A stretch of DNA of 64,000 bases, from contig NZ_FQVA01000001.1 in assembly GCF_900129095.1 (NCBI RefSeq), forward strand, positions 2,183,615 to 2,247,614. The letters are read 5' to 3'. This stretch comes from Microbulbifer donghaiensis. Lineage in GTDB: Bacteria > Pseudomonadota > Gammaproteobacteria > Pseudomonadales > Cellvibrionaceae. Each line of letters starts with the position of its first letter. Position 1 is the first letter of the stretch. Both the position numbers and the translations under genes were made by a program. The notes under the pieces were generated by a model, which ran no database searches, was not told the DNA's origin, and saw nothing but the letters and a program-made list of their open reading frames with translations. Positions 22,353 through 37,260 of the stretch are shown here, piece by piece.

Positions 22353-23966
22353 GTGACAAGTTCTAGCGGGATAGCGGTAACGTTTGTTTTCGCCGCCGTG
22401 CTGATGCTGTGCAGTCCGGCCAACGCGGAACCGTCGGGCAACATCGGCGAGGTGGATTTTGACAACTCATGCGATGCATCCGTCGCCGTACCATTCAATC
22501 ATGCCCTGGCGCTGTTGCATCACATGATGTACGAGCAGGCGACAGCAGCATTTGCGGATATCGAAAAGCAGGATCCCGCATGTGCGCTAGCGCCGTGGGG
22601 GATCGCCATGGCCGCTGTTCACCCGCTGTGGGCACCGCCATCCGAGCAGGAGTTGGCGCGGGGCAGCGACGCCATTCGGCGCGCGCAGCAATTAAAGCCG
22701 GGCACGGAACGGGAAAAATCCTACATCGATGCGGCGGCCGCTTTTTACCGCGACTGGAGCCCGGCAAAGCACCGCGAAAAACTGCGCGACTGGAGCGCGG
22801 CGCAGGCGCAGATCTATCGCCAATATCCGGGTGATATCGATGCCGGCGCTCTCTACGCGCTGTCGCTGCTGGCCACCGCGCCAATGGATGACAGGTCCTA
22901 CCGGCAGCAAAAGCAGGCGGGCGCACTGCTGAAGCAGCTGTACCGCGACAACTCCAGCCATCCAGGCGCGAATCACTATACGATTCACGCCCACGACAAT
23001 CCGGCCATGGCTGCCGACGCACTTGCGGTGGCGCGCGGCTACGACAAGATAGCCCCCGAAGTTCCGCACGCATTGCATATGCCAACCCATATTTTTGTAC
23101 GTCTCGGTCTGTGGCCCGACACCATCGACTGGAACATCCGTTCCGCGGCGGCGGCGCAGAAACAACCGGCGGGCAATGCGACCTCGCTGCATTACTTTCA
23201 CGCGCTGGATTATTTGATGTACGCGTATCTGCAGCAGGGCAGGGACGCCGAGGCGGCCGCGGTACTCGAACAGGTTCTGGGCGCCGAGAATCCACAGGAC
23301 ACTTTCGCCGCGGCTTTCGGTATCGCCGCGGCCCGCGCCCGCTATCCATTGGAGCGCCATGCCTGGCGGGAGGCCGCAGCGCTATCGCCCGGTTCCCACG
23401 GCGACTTTCCGTGGCAGAAATATCCCTGGGTGCAGGCGATGGTTTATTTTTCCCGCGGTATCGGTGCGGCCAGGTCCGGCGACGCAGGCGCGGCCAATAG
23501 CGCGGCCGATCAGCTCGACGGACTCTACCGGCGCGCCGTTGACGCCGAGGAAGAATATTGGGCGGCTTTGGTAGATTCCCAGCGGCAGGCGGTGCGTGCC
23601 TGGGCGATTTTCGCTGGCGGGGACGAAGCTCGCGGAATCGCGCTGATGCGCAAAGCGGCCGCACAGGAAGACGGCCTGGATAAGCACCCCGTTACCCCGG
23701 GACCACTGTTGCCGGCGCGGGAACTGCTCGGCGATATGCTGCTCGCCGCGGAACAGCCGGGAGAGGCATTGCAGGCCTACATGAACAGTATCGAACTTTA
23801 TCCGTCGCGCTTTAACGGATTGTACGGCGCCGCGCTGGCCGCCCAGGAAATAGGCAGAAAAACGGAAGCGGAAAAATACTATCGGCGACTGCTGGAAATG
23901 GCCGGCGCCGAGGATAGCCAGCGGGAGGCGCTGCAGCAGGCGCGAAAATTCCTTTCCGATCAGTAG
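22353..23966 (+). CDS. Exported TPR-repeat protein
   Basis: A 537-residue protein with an apparent signal peptide (hydrophobic residues 7-22, ending SPANA-EP). The body is helical, with repeated pairs matching tetratricopeptide repeats, e.g. residues 45-80 (NHALALLHHMMYEQATAAF) and near the C-terminus (LYPSRFNGLYGAALAAQEIG). TPR arrays mediate protein-protein contacts; no enzymatic motif is evident, but HPGANHYTIHAHDNP and ALHMPTHIFVRLG are conserved-looking His-rich stretches typical of this group of hypothetical proteins. Start is GTG at 22353 after GAGGGG. It ends 45 bp from the convergent patatin gene. Function unknown. Confidence 0.82.
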   Translation: MTSSSGIAVTFVFAAVLMLCSPANAEPSGNIGEVDFDNSCDASVAVPFNHALALLHHMMYEQATAAFADIEKQDPACALAPWGIAMAAVHPLWAPPSEQELARGSDAIRRAQQLKPGTEREKSYIDAAAAFYRDWSPAKHREKLRDWSAAQAQIYRQYPGDIDAGALYALSLLATAPMDDRSYRQQKQAGALLKQLYRDNSSHPGANHYTIHAHDNPAMAADALAVARGYDKIAPEVPHALHMPTHIFVRLGLWPDTIDWNIRSAAAAQKQPAGNATSLHYFHALDYLMYAYLQQGRDAEAAAVLEQVLGAENPQDTFAAAFGIAAARARYPLERHAWREAAALSPGSHGDFPWQKYPWVQAMVYFSRGIGAARSGDAGAANSAADQLDGLYRRAVDAEEEYWAALVDSQRQAVRAWAIFAGGDEARGIALMRKAAAQEDGLDKHPVTPGPLLPARELLGDMLLAAEQPGEALQAYMNSIELYPSRFNGLYGAALAAQEIGRKTEAEKYYRRLLEMAGAEDSQREALQQARKFLSDQ

Positions 23967-24011
23967 CCGCACCGGGGGGAGACGTGTTCTCCCGCACCCA
24001 CTGGAGTCCGC

Positions 24012-25001
24012 CTAATGGTGCAGAATCATATCCTCTAGCCAGGTGCGCAGGCGCTCCGCTTCCGCTTCACCGGCGTCAATCGCTTCCGCTGCGCGCGCAT
24101 ATTCCATGCCGCCAATGCTGCCGACCTTCGGCATGATCAGCACATCCGGCGGTGAGCCTGCGAGCCGGGTGCGCTTCAGGCGCCGCTCGAGTATTTCCAT
24201 TGCGGAGGACATGGTATCGAGCATACCCGGCGCGTGTTGATCGCGCTTCGCCAGACGCACACTCAGCTGGGCAAGATGCGCTTTGCCTTGCTCTACCAGA
24301 TTGTTAAACGACAGGGCTTCACGTGTTTCTTCCGCCTGCACCAGCTCATCCACAAGTTCCGCTTCCACTGCCGGCGGCGGGGTAACTTCACTGACGACTT
24401 TTTTCACCATGCCCTGCTGGCGGTCCTGCTGCGGCGCGCCATCTTCCGTCACATCCACCGCAATCACCCGGGTGGCGCCCATGGCGCGACAGACGTCCAC
24501 CGGTACCGGATTGACCACCGCCCCATCGACCAGCCAGCGATTGGACAGCCGCTTTGGCGACAGCAACCCCGGGATGGCGCACGACGCGCTAACCGCATCG
24601 CGCAGATTGCCACGCTGCAACCAGATCTCCTGACCGCTGTGCAGGTCGGTGGCTACCGCCGTAAACGGCATTGGCAGGTCCTCAATACACTCGTATTCAA
24701 CGTTGTCGAAAAATGCATTGAACGGTTTCCTGCCGCCGAGGACACCGCCGCTCAGCGTCCAGTTGATGTCCAACAGCGAAAACACCTGCCAGTTATCCAG
24801 GCGGCGCACCCACTGCTCGAGCTCCGCCAGGTGACCCGCGGCGTAGGCCGCACCGACGAAGGCGCCCATTGAAGTGCCGGCGACCACATGGGGTCGTATA
24901 CCCATCTGCTCCAGTACCTTGAGTACACCGATGTGGGAAAAGCCCTTGGCGGCACCGCTGCCGAGGGCGATACCGATGCGAGGTGCGGGATGAGCATTCA
25001 C
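24012..25001 (-). CDS. Patatin-like phospholipase (RssA-type)
   Basis: A 329-residue patatin-domain serine acylhydrolase, probably cytoplasmic. The oxyanion-hole motif GSGAAKGFSHIGVL is at residues 14-27. The nucleophile elbow is GTSMGAF (Ser near residue 44), and the catalytic Asp is in DGAVVNPVP. Together they give the Ser-Asp dyad of the family. The C-terminal 120 residues are helical and charged. Start is GTG at 25001 behind an AAGGAAA site. It lies downstream of the atp operon terminator on the same strand and is probably transcribed independently. The lipid substrate is unknown. Confidence 0.92.
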   Translation of the reverse strand: MNAHPAPRIGIALGSGAAKGFSHIGVLKVLEQMGIRPHVVAGTSMGAFVGAAYAAGHLAELEQWVRRLDNWQVFSLLDINWTLSGGVLGGRKPFNAFFDNVEYECIEDLPMPFTAVATDLHSGQEIWLQRGNLRDAVSASCAIPGLLSPKRLSNRWLVDGAVVNPVPVDVCRAMGATRVIAVDVTEDGAPQQDRQQGMVKKVVSEVTPPPAVEAELVDELVQAEETREALSFNNLVEQGKAHLAQLSVRLAKRDQHAPGMLDTMSSAMEILERRLKRTRLAGSPPDVLIMPKVGSIGGMEYARAAEAIDAGEAEAERLRTWLEDMILHH

Positions 25002-25183
25002 GTTCAGTCTTTCCTTTTTACATTGACGTTCGAGAGAGGTGACGAGTTACATTCGAGGCCAATTACCCGCGCCGGTTCCCGAAGCGCAGGAAGCGCTTGC
25101 GATCGCGTCGCCCTTCGCGCCCGGCCAGGACCCAGGGGATCCAAGGCGGGGCCTTGCGATGGACAATTGAAAATTTGGGGCAC

Positions 25184-25210
25184 AAAAAAAGCAGCCGAAG
25201 CTGCTTTTTT
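25184..25210 (-). terminator. Terminator of the atp operon
   Basis: On the minus strand AGCAGC, loop TTCG, GCTGCT, then a run of seven T, with matching A residues before it. The UUCG tetraloop and U-run are textbook. It is 42 bp past the atpC stop. Confidence 0.92.
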
Positions 25211-25251
25211 CGATCGCCTGCAAGCAAGCTCTCACAGAGAGTAAGAACTGC

Positions 25252-25671
25252 TTACTTACCGGCCGCCTTGCGGATTGCCTGCAGGGTACGCAGGCGCGCT
25301 TCGGCTTCAGCCAGCTGGGCGGAGATACGCGCATAGTCGATTTCCGAGGGCGCCTTGTGCAGTGCGTGCTCCGCTTCCTCGCGAGCCTTCTGCGCTGCCT
25401 CTTCGTCGATTTCGCGCTCGGCCACATCCGCGAGGATGGTCACCATATTCGGCTGCACCTCGGCGTAGCCGCCGCTGACGAACAGCACTTCCTCTTCACC
25501 ACCTTTCTTGATGATGCGCACCGGACCGGGTTTCAGAGCGGTGAGCAGCTGCGCGTGACCGTAGGAGATACCAAGCTCCCCTTCGATGCCGCTCACTATC
25601 ACCATCTCCACCAGTCCGGAGAAGAGAGACTGCTCGGCGCTGACAACGTCACAATGTACTGTCATGGCCAT
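25252..25671 (-). CDS. atpC: ATP synthase F1 epsilon subunit
   Basis: The 139-residue epsilon subunit of F1, part of the rotating stalk and an inhibitor of ATP hydrolysis. An N-terminal beta-sandwich ([31 protein letters not shown]) is followed by a two-helix C-terminal hairpin rich in Ala, Glu and Arg (residues 88-135). It is the last gene of the operon, 18 bp after atpD, and is followed by the UUCG terminator. Start is MAMTVHC, with an alternative ATG two codons later. Confidence 0.97.
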   Translation of the reverse strand: MAMTVHCDVVSAEQSLFSGLVEMVIVSGIEGELGISYGHAQLLTALKPGPVRIIKKGGEEEVLFVSGGYAEVQPNMVTILADVAEREIDEEAAQKAREEAEHALHKAPSEIDYARISAQLAEAEARLRTLQAIRKAAGK

Positions 25672-25689
25672 ATTGTCTGCCTCTGTCGC

Positions 25690-28016
<2,327 letters not shown>

Positions 28017-28089
28017 AGAGAGTTACCTTGTTTGCTCGATTCTTCCTGTTATCCCACCCGCTCCCAGCGGGAGAGGGCGGGAAGCGGAA

Positions 28090-29634
<1,545 letters not shown>

Positions 29635-29649
29635 GCTCTGTTCCTCGAA

Positions 29650-29680
29650 TTCCCGGTCAGGCCTCGCGGCCTGCCGGGAA
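29650..29680 (-). other. Intercistronic stem-loop between atpH and atpA
   Basis: TTCCCGG-T-CAGGCC pairs with GGCCTG-CCGGGAA around a TCGC loop (13 bp with one bulge). It sits between the atpH stop and the atpA start and lacks a U-run. A likely role is mRNA processing or stability, or spacing of ribosomes; not a terminator. Confidence 0.55.
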
Positions 29681-29686
29681 GGTAAA

Positions 29687-30223
29687 TTAGGAGTTCATCG
29701 CCTCGGCGAGTTTGGCCAGTCGGCCGCGCACTGTGCCGTCGATTACCGTGTCACCAGCGCGGATGATCGCGCCGCCCAGCAGACCTTCGTCCACCGAGCT
29801 GTGCAGGTGCACTTCCCGTTCAAACTTCTTGCTGAGCGCCTGGGTGATCTGCTGCGCCTGGGCATCGCTCAGGGCACGTGCGGACACAACTTCCACATCC
29901 AGGGTCGCTTCGGCCTTCGCCTTCAGCTCTTCAAACAGCGTGGAAATTTCCGGCAACAGCGCCAGGCGGTGGTTTTCCGCCAGCAGCCGGATAAAGTTCT
30001 TGCCGGAATCGCTGAGATCGTCTGAACAGATCGACAGGAATTTATCTGCGCGCTCTTCACTGGTGAGCTGTGGATTTTCCAGCAGCTCACGCACTTTTTC
30101 GCTCTGGCTGACCGCCGCCGCAGTGGCCAGCGCAGCGCCCCAACCTTTGAGGTCGGAGGCTTGCTGCGCGTAGCTGAATGCCGCTTTGGCGTAGGGCCGG
30201 GCCAGTGTGCTGAGTTCCGCCAT
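29687..30223 (-). CDS. atpH: ATP synthase delta subunit (OSCP homologue)
   Basis: Peripheral-stalk subunit linking F1 alpha to the b dimer, 178 residues. The start [15 protein letters not shown] is the family N-terminus, and the C-terminal [22 protein letters not shown] matches the conserved delta signature. It lies 12 bp after atpF in the operon. Confidence 0.97.
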   Translation of the reverse strand: MAELSTLARPYAKAAFSYAQQASDLKGWGAALATAAAVSQSEKVRELLENPQLTSEERADKFLSICSDDLSDSGKNFIRLLAENHRLALLPEISTLFEELKAKAEATLDVEVVSARALSDAQAQQITQALSKKFEREVHLHSSVDEGLLGGAIIRAGDTVIDGTVRGRLAKLAEAMNS

Positions 30224-30235
30224 GGGGTTCCTCGC

Positions 30236-30706
30236 TTACAGCTCGGCTGCCAGTTTGTCGATCAGGTCGTCGTGCGCCTTGGCGTCGATATTGACCGAGA
30301 GAATCTTTTCCGCACCGGCAACAGACAGCTCGGCAACGCGTGCGCGCAGCTGCTCTTTGGCACGGTTCACTTCCTGTTCGATCTCAGCCTTGGCTGCCGC
30401 CTTCAGGCGATCGCCTTCCGCCAGCGCGGCCTGTTTGGCTTCATCGATAATCTGATTGGAGCGCTTGTTGGCACCATCGATGATCTCAGCAGCCTGTTCT
30501 TTGGCTTCCTTCAACTGCTCGGCAGCCTTGCGCTGAGCCAGTTCCAGGTCCTTGCCGGCGCGCTCGGCCTCGGCGAGACCGGTCGCGATTTTCTGCTCGC
30601 GCTCTTTCATGACGCCCAGCAGCGGCGGCCAGACAAACTTCCAGCAGAACCAGACGAAAAACAGGAAAGTAATCGACTGGCCGATTAGAGTCAGGTTGAT
30701 ATTCAC
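30236..30706 (-). CDS. atpF: ATP synthase F0 subunit b
   Basis: Peripheral-stalk b subunit, 156 residues: a single N-terminal membrane helix (residues 4-26, ILV/FW-rich) followed by a long charged, Ala/Glu/Lys-rich helix that dimerises as a right-handed coiled coil. Start is GTG at 30706 behind AGAGGTG. It lies 69 bp downstream of atpE. Confidence 0.97.
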   Translation of the reverse strand: MNINLTLIGQSITFLFFVWFCWKFVWPPLLGVMKEREQKIATGLAEAERAGKDLELAQRKAAEQLKEAKEQAAEIIDGANKRSNQIIDEAKQAALAEGDRLKAAAKAEIEQEVNRAKEQLRARVAELSVAGAEKILSVNIDAKAHDDLIDKLAAEL

Positions 30707-30775
30707 ACCGACACCTCTTGCTCTTTGCTCTTTATTAAAAGAACTGGGGGGTTAAGGGCAATTGGAACGATGGAA

Positions 30776-31075
<300 letters not shown>

Positions 31076-31090
31076 TTAACTGTCGAAAAC

Positions 31091-32023
<933 letters not shown>

Positions 32024-32060
32024 TCAACAATCGTAAAATATGAATTCTATTCTGCGCCGG

Positions 32061-32423
32061 TCAGCGGACCAGGCGCGCTACCAACACCCACTGCACGATC
32101 ACACAGAGGCCGTAGCTGATAAACAGTGCCGCGGCGTTCAGCGGCCTGACCGCGGCGAATACTGCCGCGAACCCCACCAGGGTCATTACAAACTTGCCGG
32201 TTTCTGCGCGGTAGAAGTTGCCTACCACCCGGTGTGCCGCGCGCGCTCCACTATCCCGGAAGGCGCGCAGGCCGAAATATGCATTCGGCAGTGCACACAG
32301 GGCACCGCCGATCAATACGGAGAGCGCAGTCACCGGCTTGCCATTCAGGTGCAATACTGCACCCGCCAGCGATACCAGCAGCAGCTGTACCGCGGCAATC
32401 ACTAACACCGGGGGTTTTGTCAT
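32061..32423 (-). CDS. atpI: ATP synthase assembly protein I
   Basis: First gene of the atp operon, a 120-residue membrane protein with four predicted helices. AtpI is a non-structural factor assisting c-ring assembly or Mg2+ uptake. It has LIGGALCALPNAYFGLRAF, the usual AtpI segment, followed by FVMTLVGFAAVFA. It is 43 bp upstream of atpB. Sequence conservation in this family is low, so the call rests partly on position. Confidence 0.9.
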   Translation of the reverse strand: MTKPPVLVIAAVQLLLVSLAGAVLHLNGKPVTALSVLIGGALCALPNAYFGLRAFRDSGARAAHRVVGNFYRAETGKFVMTLVGFAAVFAAVRPLNAAALFISYGLCVIVQWVLVARLVR

Positions 32424-32456
32424 AGGCGGGATAAGCCGACCATCTTTAGCGCTGTC

Positions 32457-32473
32457 CGCCCAAATTTTGGGCG
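32457..32473. repeat. Palindrome upstream of atpI
   Basis: CGCCCAAA-T-TTTGGGCG, a perfect 17-bp palindrome 33 bp upstream of the atpI start, in the parB-atpI gap. It may be an operator for the atp promoter or a hairpin in the leader. The gap (32424-32651) also holds a second hairpin, GTGCGCCA/TGGCGCAC, at 32617-32635, just past the parB stop. Confidence 0.4.
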
Positions 32474-32651
32474 AGCGAATTATAGGAGCAACCGCATAGC
32501 CGGTTCAACCGGCAAATGTCGCCAAGTTATTTAAATTTCGATGGTTTTTACCCACAAATAGTCTGCGGGATACCTTGAAACAGGCAGCGGAGTAAGTATT
32601 CGCCAACCGCGGGGCTGTGCGCCAAAATGGCGCACGATTTTCCCGCTGGAA

Positions 32652-33551
32652 TCAGTCCTCGCTATAGCCGAGGTGAGCGAGGATGCCATCCAGCTCGTCC
32701 AGGCTGCTGTACTTGAGAACCAGGCGGCCAACGCCTTTGTCATTGTGGTCGATAGCGACGGGGACACCGATCTTCTCGGCGAGGCGCTCGGTGAGGCGAC
32801 GGATATTGGGATCCTCTTTCGGCTTGGCCGGAGCGGGATGCAGCGCCTGCTGCTGCAGGCGGCGGACCAGCGCTTCGGTCTGGCGCACGGTGAGACCGCG
32901 CTCGACCACCTGACGGGCAGCGACCCGCTGGGACTCACCGCCAAGACCGAGCAGGGCCTTGGCGTGGCCGAGTTCGAGATCGCCGCGCTCGAGGAAGGTC
33001 CGCACCTCGTCGGTCAGACTCAACAGGCGCAGCAGGTTGGTCACGGCGGTGCGGGATTTGCCCACCGCGTCGGCAACCTCCTGCTGGGTCAGCTGGAACT
33101 CGTCCTGCAGGCGCTTGAGGGCCGCGGCCTCCTCGATCGGGTTCAGGTCCTCGCGCTGGATATTCTCGATCAGCGCCATGGCGATGGCGGCCTCGTCCGG
33201 CACGTCGCGCACCAGGGCGGGCACACGGTCCAGCGCCGCCAGCTGAGCGGCGCGCCAGCGGCGTTCGCCGGCAATGATTTCATACTTGCTGTCGCCGACC
33301 GGGCGGACCACGATCGGCTGCATGATGCCCTGGGCACGGATGGAGTCGGCGAGCTCCTGCAGGGATTCCTGCGGGAAGTCGCGGCGCGGCTGGTAGCGAC
33401 CGCGCTGCAGGAATTCGATGGGCAGTTCGCGCAGCTCGCCATCGGCAGCCGCCGCGGCACTGTCGCCGGTGGCGACGGCGATGGCTTCGCTGGCGTTTTC
33501 GCTGATCAGGTGTGACAGGCCCCGGCCCAGTCCCTTGCGTTTGACGGCCAT
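32652..33551 (-). CDS. parB: Chromosome partitioning protein ParB
   Basis: CTP-dependent DNA clamp that loads at parS sites and recruits ParA and SMC. It has 299 residues. The N-terminal ParA-interaction segment includes RKGLGRGLSHLI. The CTP-binding box GERRWRAAQLA is near residue 97. The central HTH contains TQQEVADAVGKSRTAVTNLLRLL, and a C-terminal dimerisation domain ends the protein. It lies 11 bp downstream of parA. Two perfect parS sites lie in recF, about 13 kb away. Confidence 0.97.
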   Translation of the reverse strand: MAVKRKGLGRGLSHLISENASEAIAVATGDSAAAAADGELRELPIEFLQRGRYQPRRDFPQESLQELADSIRAQGIMQPIVVRPVGDSKYEIIAGERRWRAAQLAALDRVPALVRDVPDEAAIAMALIENIQREDLNPIEEAAALKRLQDEFQLTQQEVADAVGKSRTAVTNLLRLLSLTDEVRTFLERGDLELGHAKALLGLGGESQRVAARQVVERGLTVRQTEALVRRLQQQALHPAPAKPKEDPNIRRLTERLAEKIGVPVAIDHNDKGVGRLVLKYSSLDELDGILAHLGYSED

Positions 33552-33562
33552 AGTATTACCTC

Positions 33563-34384
33563 TTAACCCGCTTCCGCCGCGGGGCGGCCGTGATTGGAAC
33601 TTTGGTTTGCAGCGCCGGGATTGGCGGCGTGGCGGCGGGTCATTTCACCGGCCAGGGCCAGGTAGGCGATGGCGCCTTTCGAGTGGCGATCGTAGTCCAG
33701 CGCCGGCTTGCCGAAACTCGGCGCCTCGGCCAGGCGCACATTGCGCGGGATGCAGGTGCGGTAGAGGCACTCGCCGAAGTATTCGGACAGCTGTTCCGAC
33801 ACGTCGCTGGTCAGGCTGTTGCGGGGGTCGTACATGGTGCGCAGTATGCCCTCGATCTTCAGCTCCGGGTTGGCGGCGCGCTGAATCTGGGTGATGGTGT
33901 CGATCAGTGCGGACAGTCCCTCGAGCGCGTAGTACTCACACTGCATCGGGATAAGGACGCCGTGCGCAGCGCACAGGGCGTTGACCGTGAGCATGTTCAG
34001 GGAGGGCGGGCAATCGATGACGATATAGTCGTAACTGTCGCCGACATCGCGCAGGGCGCGGCGCAAACGGGATTCGCGCCCCTCCATGTCCAGCAGCTCC
34101 ACCTCGGCAGCGGAGAGATCGCCGTTGGCGGGCATCAGGTCGAAGCCGCTCTCGGTGGTGACGATCGCCTTGCGCGCCGGGAGTTCGCTGGCCAGCACAT
34201 CGTAACTGGATAGCTGCAACTCGCTCTTGTCGACACCGCTGCCCATGGTGGCATTGCCCTGCGGATCGAGGTCGATCAGCAGGACGCGGCGCTTGTTGGC
34301 GACCAGGGATGCGGCCAGGTTCACGCAGGTGGTGGTCTTGCCCACTCCACCTTTCTGGTTGGCCACAGCAAATATCTTGCTCAA
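33563..34384 (-). CDS. parA: Chromosome partitioning ATPase ParA (Soj)
   Basis: Deviant-Walker P-loop ATPase, 273 residues, that drives segregation of ParB-parS complexes. It starts SKIFAVANQKGGVGKTTTCV (deviant Walker A), with LLIDLDPQGNATMGSG as the A'-type motif and YIVIDCPPSLNMLTVNAL as Walker B. The start codon is TTG at 34384 behind an AAGGA tract, the only start giving the family N-terminus. Confidence 0.97.
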   Translation of the reverse strand: MSKIFAVANQKGGVGKTTTCVNLAASLVANKRRVLLIDLDPQGNATMGSGVDKSELQLSSYDVLASELPARKAIVTTESGFDLMPANGDLSAAEVELLDMEGRESRLRRALRDVGDSYDYIVIDCPPSLNMLTVNALCAAHGVLIPMQCEYYALEGLSALIDTITQIQRAANPELKIEGILRTMYDPRNSLTSDVSEQLSEYFGECLYRTCIPRNVRLAEAPSFGKPALDYDRHSKGAIAYLALAGEMTRRHAANPGAANQSSNHGRPAAEAG

Positions 34385-34559
34385 GGTTCTTATCCTTTGT
34401 TCTCCCGAAAAGCGCTCTCCTCGATGCTTTTCGAGTCTCGCCGCGGAAAGCCGGCATCAATAGGCACTCGGCTCCTTGAATAGGGAGTGCACGGGTCTTG
34501 CAAAATTAAGCGTCTGGAATTGCGGGATTTACGCCAGGCTACCGCGCCCCTCAATCATG

Positions 34560-35189
34560 TCAGGCATCGCGGCCGAGTACGATAAGGTGGCGATCCGCAT
34601 CGCAACCCGGTACCGCCAGGGGGTGCACCTGTTCGACCTTAATCCCTTTTGGAAGTGCGCTCAACTCATCTTCCGGTAACTTGCCCTTCATAGCGTAAAA
34701 CCTTCCACCGGGCGCTAGCAAGTGCTCACTCCCGGACACCATGTCGACAACCGAGGCGAAGGCTCTGGATACCACCGCGGCAAACTTCTGCGCCGGCTCA
34801 AATTCCTCCACCCGCTCATTAACCACCTGCACATTGGGCAACGGCAGGGTGGTCGCCACCTGGAACAGGAAGCGGGTCTTTTTGCCATTGCTGTCCAGTA
34901 GTGTCACCGGTCTCTCGGGGTGCATGATTGCCAGCGGAATGCCCGGCAGGCCACCGCCGCTACCGACGTCGATGATCGCCCCCTCGCCGCACAGGTTGAC
35001 GACACTGAGGCTGTCGATGATATGGCGCTCGAGCATCTGTTGCGGGTCGCGGATTGCCGACAGGTTGTAGGCCGAGTTCCAGCGCGCGAACAGCGCCAGG
35101 TACTGCAGCAGCTTGTCCTGCTGAGCGGCGCTAAGCTCGAGCCCCATCTGCTGCGCAGCATCACACAAGCGCGGGCGGAATTGTTCCAT
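34560..35189 (-). CDS. rsmG: 16S rRNA (guanine-527 N7)-methyltransferase
   Basis: SAM-dependent methyltransferase that modifies G527 of 16S rRNA; its loss gives low-level streptomycin resistance. It has 209 residues. The SAM-binding motif is VGSGGGLPGIPLAI, the N-terminal helix YLALFARWNSAYNLSAIRDP is the RsmG signature, and SRAFASVVDM is the motif IV region. The ATG at 35189 gives the usual length; a TTG at 35216 is an alternative. It lies between mnmG and parA as in most gammaproteobacteria. Confidence 0.95.
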   Translation of the reverse strand: MEQFRPRLCDAAQQMGLELSAAQQDKLLQYLALFARWNSAYNLSAIRDPQQMLERHIIDSLSVVNLCGEGAIIDVGSGGGLPGIPLAIMHPERPVTLLDSNGKKTRFLFQVATTLPLPNVQVVNERVEEFEPAQKFAAVVSRAFASVVDMVSGSEHLLAPGGRFYAMKGKLPEDELSALPKGIKVEQVHPLAVPGCDADRHLIVLGRDA

Positions 35190-35250
35190 CTGCGAAGAAA
35201 TTGTCGGTTCCCCCAATCACACCCCGCGGGGCAGCAAACTCAAAAACAGG

Positions 35251-37140
35251 TTAAACGGCTTTTTTGCGGGTCAGCAGGCCGCGCTTCTTCAGCTGGATCA
35301 GCAGCAGCGACACGGCCGCCGGGGTGACCCCGGGAATCCGCGATGCGCGCGCCAGCGTGTCCGGGCGCGTATCCCCCAACTTCTGCTTCACCTCGCTGGA
35401 GAGGCCGGACACCTCGCTGTAGTCGAAGTCGGCGGGAATCGGCGTGTCCTCGTAGGCCTGCAGCCGCTCGATTTCCTCCCGCTGGCGGTCGATGTAACCG
35501 GCGTATTTGGCCGAGATCTCCACCTGTTCGGCGACGCACTCATCCGCTACCGCTTCGCCTTTCAGCGATGCCACATCGGCATAGCCAAGCTCCGGGCGGC
35601 GCAGCAGGTCCATCAGGCTGTATTCCCGCGCCAGCGGCTGCGGCAGTTTTGCCTCGACGGCGGCGGCCTGCGGCGTCTGCGGGTGCACCCAGGTATCGCG
35701 CAGGCGCTGCTCCTCGCGGGCAATGGCCTCGCGCTTTTCGCTGAAAGCTGCCCAGCGGGCATCGCCGACCAGGCCGAGCTCGCGGCCTTTCTCGGTCAGG
35801 CGTAGATCCGCATTATCCTCGCGCAGCAACAGCCGGTATTCGGCACGGCTGGTGAACATGCGGTAGGGCTCCTTGGTGCCACTGGTGATCAGGTCGTCCA
35901 CCAGTACACCGAGATAGGCTTCGTCGCGGCGCGGCGACCAGGCGTCTCGGCCCTGCGCCTGCAGTGCGGCGTTGGCGCCGGCGAGCAGCCCCTGCGCGGC
36001 GGCTTCTTCATAGCCGGTAGTGCCATTGATCTGGCCGGCGAAGTAGAGGCCGTGGATAAACTTGGTTTCCAGCGACGGCAACAGGTCGCGCGGATCGAAG
36101 AAGTCGTACTCGATGGCGTAGCCGGGGCGGGTGATGTGCGCCTTTTCGAAACCCTTGATCGAATGCACCAGCTCAATCTGTACGTCGAAGGGCAGGCTGG
36201 TGGAAATGCCGTTCGGGTAGAGTTCGTTGGTGGTGAGCCCCTCGGGCTCGATAAAGATCTGGTGGCTGTCCTTGTCAGCAAAGCGGTGCACCTTGTCCTC
36301 GATGGAAGGGCAGTAGCGCGGACCTATGCCCTCGATCACGCCGGAATACATCGGCGAGCGGTCGAGACCGCCGCGAATGACCTCGTGGGTGCGGCTGTTG
36401 GTATGCGTGATCCAGCAGCAGACCTGGAGCGGGTGCTGCTCGCGACTGCCGAGGTAGGACATGACCGGAATTGGGGTATCGCCCCACTGCTCCTCCAGTC
36501 CGGAGAAGTCCACCGAGCGCGCATCGATACGCGGCGGGGTGCCGGTCTTCAGGCGTTCGACCCGGAACGGCAGCTCGCGCAGGCGCTCCGCCAGCGCAAT
36601 CGAGGGCGGGTCGCCGGCGCGGCCACCGGAATGGCTGTCGAGGCCGATATGGATACGCCCGCCGAGGAAGGTGCCGGCGGTAATAACCACCGTCTTGGCG
36701 CGGAAGCGCACACCGGCATTGGTCACCACACCGACGACGCGCTCGCCCTCGACGATCAGGTCGTCCGCCGCCTGCTGGAAGATCTCGAGGTTTTGCTGGC
36801 GCTCGAGTATCGACCGGATGGCCGCGCGGTAGAGCGCGCGATCCGCCTGGGCGCGGGTTGCGCGCACAGCGGGCCCCTTGCGAGCGTTCAGCACGCGAAA
36901 CTGAATGCCCCCAAGGTCGGTGGCTTCCGCCATAGCGCCGCCGAGTGCATCCACCTCCTTGACCAGATGGCTCTTGCCGATGCCGCCAATGGCAGGATTG
37001 CAGGACATCTGCCCCAGCGTCTCGATGTTGTGCGTGAGCAGCAGGGTGGCCGCACCCATACGTGCGGCCGCCAGAGAGGCCTCGGTACCGGCGTGACCGC
37101 CGCCGATCACTATCACGTCATATGTCTTGGGGAAATCCAT
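35251..37140 (-). CDS. mnmG: tRNA uridine-5-carboxymethylaminomethyl(34) synthesis enzyme MnmG (GidA)
   Basis: FAD- and folate-dependent partner of MnmE that installs the cmnm5 group on U34 of several tRNAs. It has 629 residues, the same as E. coli. The FAD-binding [19 protein letters not shown] is at residues 9-27. The second signature [20 protein letters not shown] is near residue 48, and the C-terminal helical domain binds MnmE and tRNA. A GTG at 37170 is open, but ATG at 37140 matches the family. Its upstream region is the candidate oriC, the same neighbour relationship as gidA-oriC in E. coli. Confidence 0.97.
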   Translation of the reverse strand: MDFPKTYDVIVIGGGHAGTEASLAAARMGAATLLLTHNIETLGQMSCNPAIGGIGKSHLVKEVDALGGAMAEATDLGGIQFRVLNARKGPAVRATRAQADRALYRAAIRSILERQQNLEIFQQAADDLIVEGERVVGVVTNAGVRFRAKTVVITAGTFLGGRIHIGLDSHSGGRAGDPPSIALAERLRELPFRVERLKTGTPPRIDARSVDFSGLEEQWGDTPIPVMSYLGSREQHPLQVCCWITHTNSRTHEVIRGGLDRSPMYSGVIEGIGPRYCPSIEDKVHRFADKDSHQIFIEPEGLTTNELYPNGISTSLPFDVQIELVHSIKGFEKAHITRPGYAIEYDFFDPRDLLPSLETKFIHGLYFAGQINGTTGYEEAAAQGLLAGANAALQAQGRDAWSPRRDEAYLGVLVDDLITSGTKEPYRMFTSRAEYRLLLREDNADLRLTEKGRELGLVGDARWAAFSEKREAIAREEQRLRDTWVHPQTPQAAAVEAKLPQPLAREYSLMDLLRRPELGYADVASLKGEAVADECVAEQVEISAKYAGYIDRQREEIERLQAYEDTPIPADFDYSEVSGLSSEVKQKLGDTRPDTLARASRIPGVTPAAVSLLLIQLKKRGLLTRKKAV

Positions 37141-37260
37141 AGCTGCTGCACGGGATAAAAACGGGCGCACATTTTATAGGCAGTTGCACGGCATCAGCAA
37201 TTGGTGCCGCCATATTTTTGCCTGCTGCAACTATAGGACCGCTATCGCCCTAATCCATGG

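Noticed and set aside
28017-28089. GC-rich repeat-like spacer between atpG and atpA as a REP element
   Set aside because: It contains short CCCGCTCCC/GGGAGAGGGCGGG pairing, but no second copy was seen in the window.
32617-32635. Hairpin after parB as a terminator
   Set aside because: An 8-bp stem is present but no U-run follows on the minus strand; noted only as a stem-loop.
36052-37158. Open frame antisense to mnmG (368 codons)
   Set aside because: mnmG on the other strand is unambiguous; this is a shadow.
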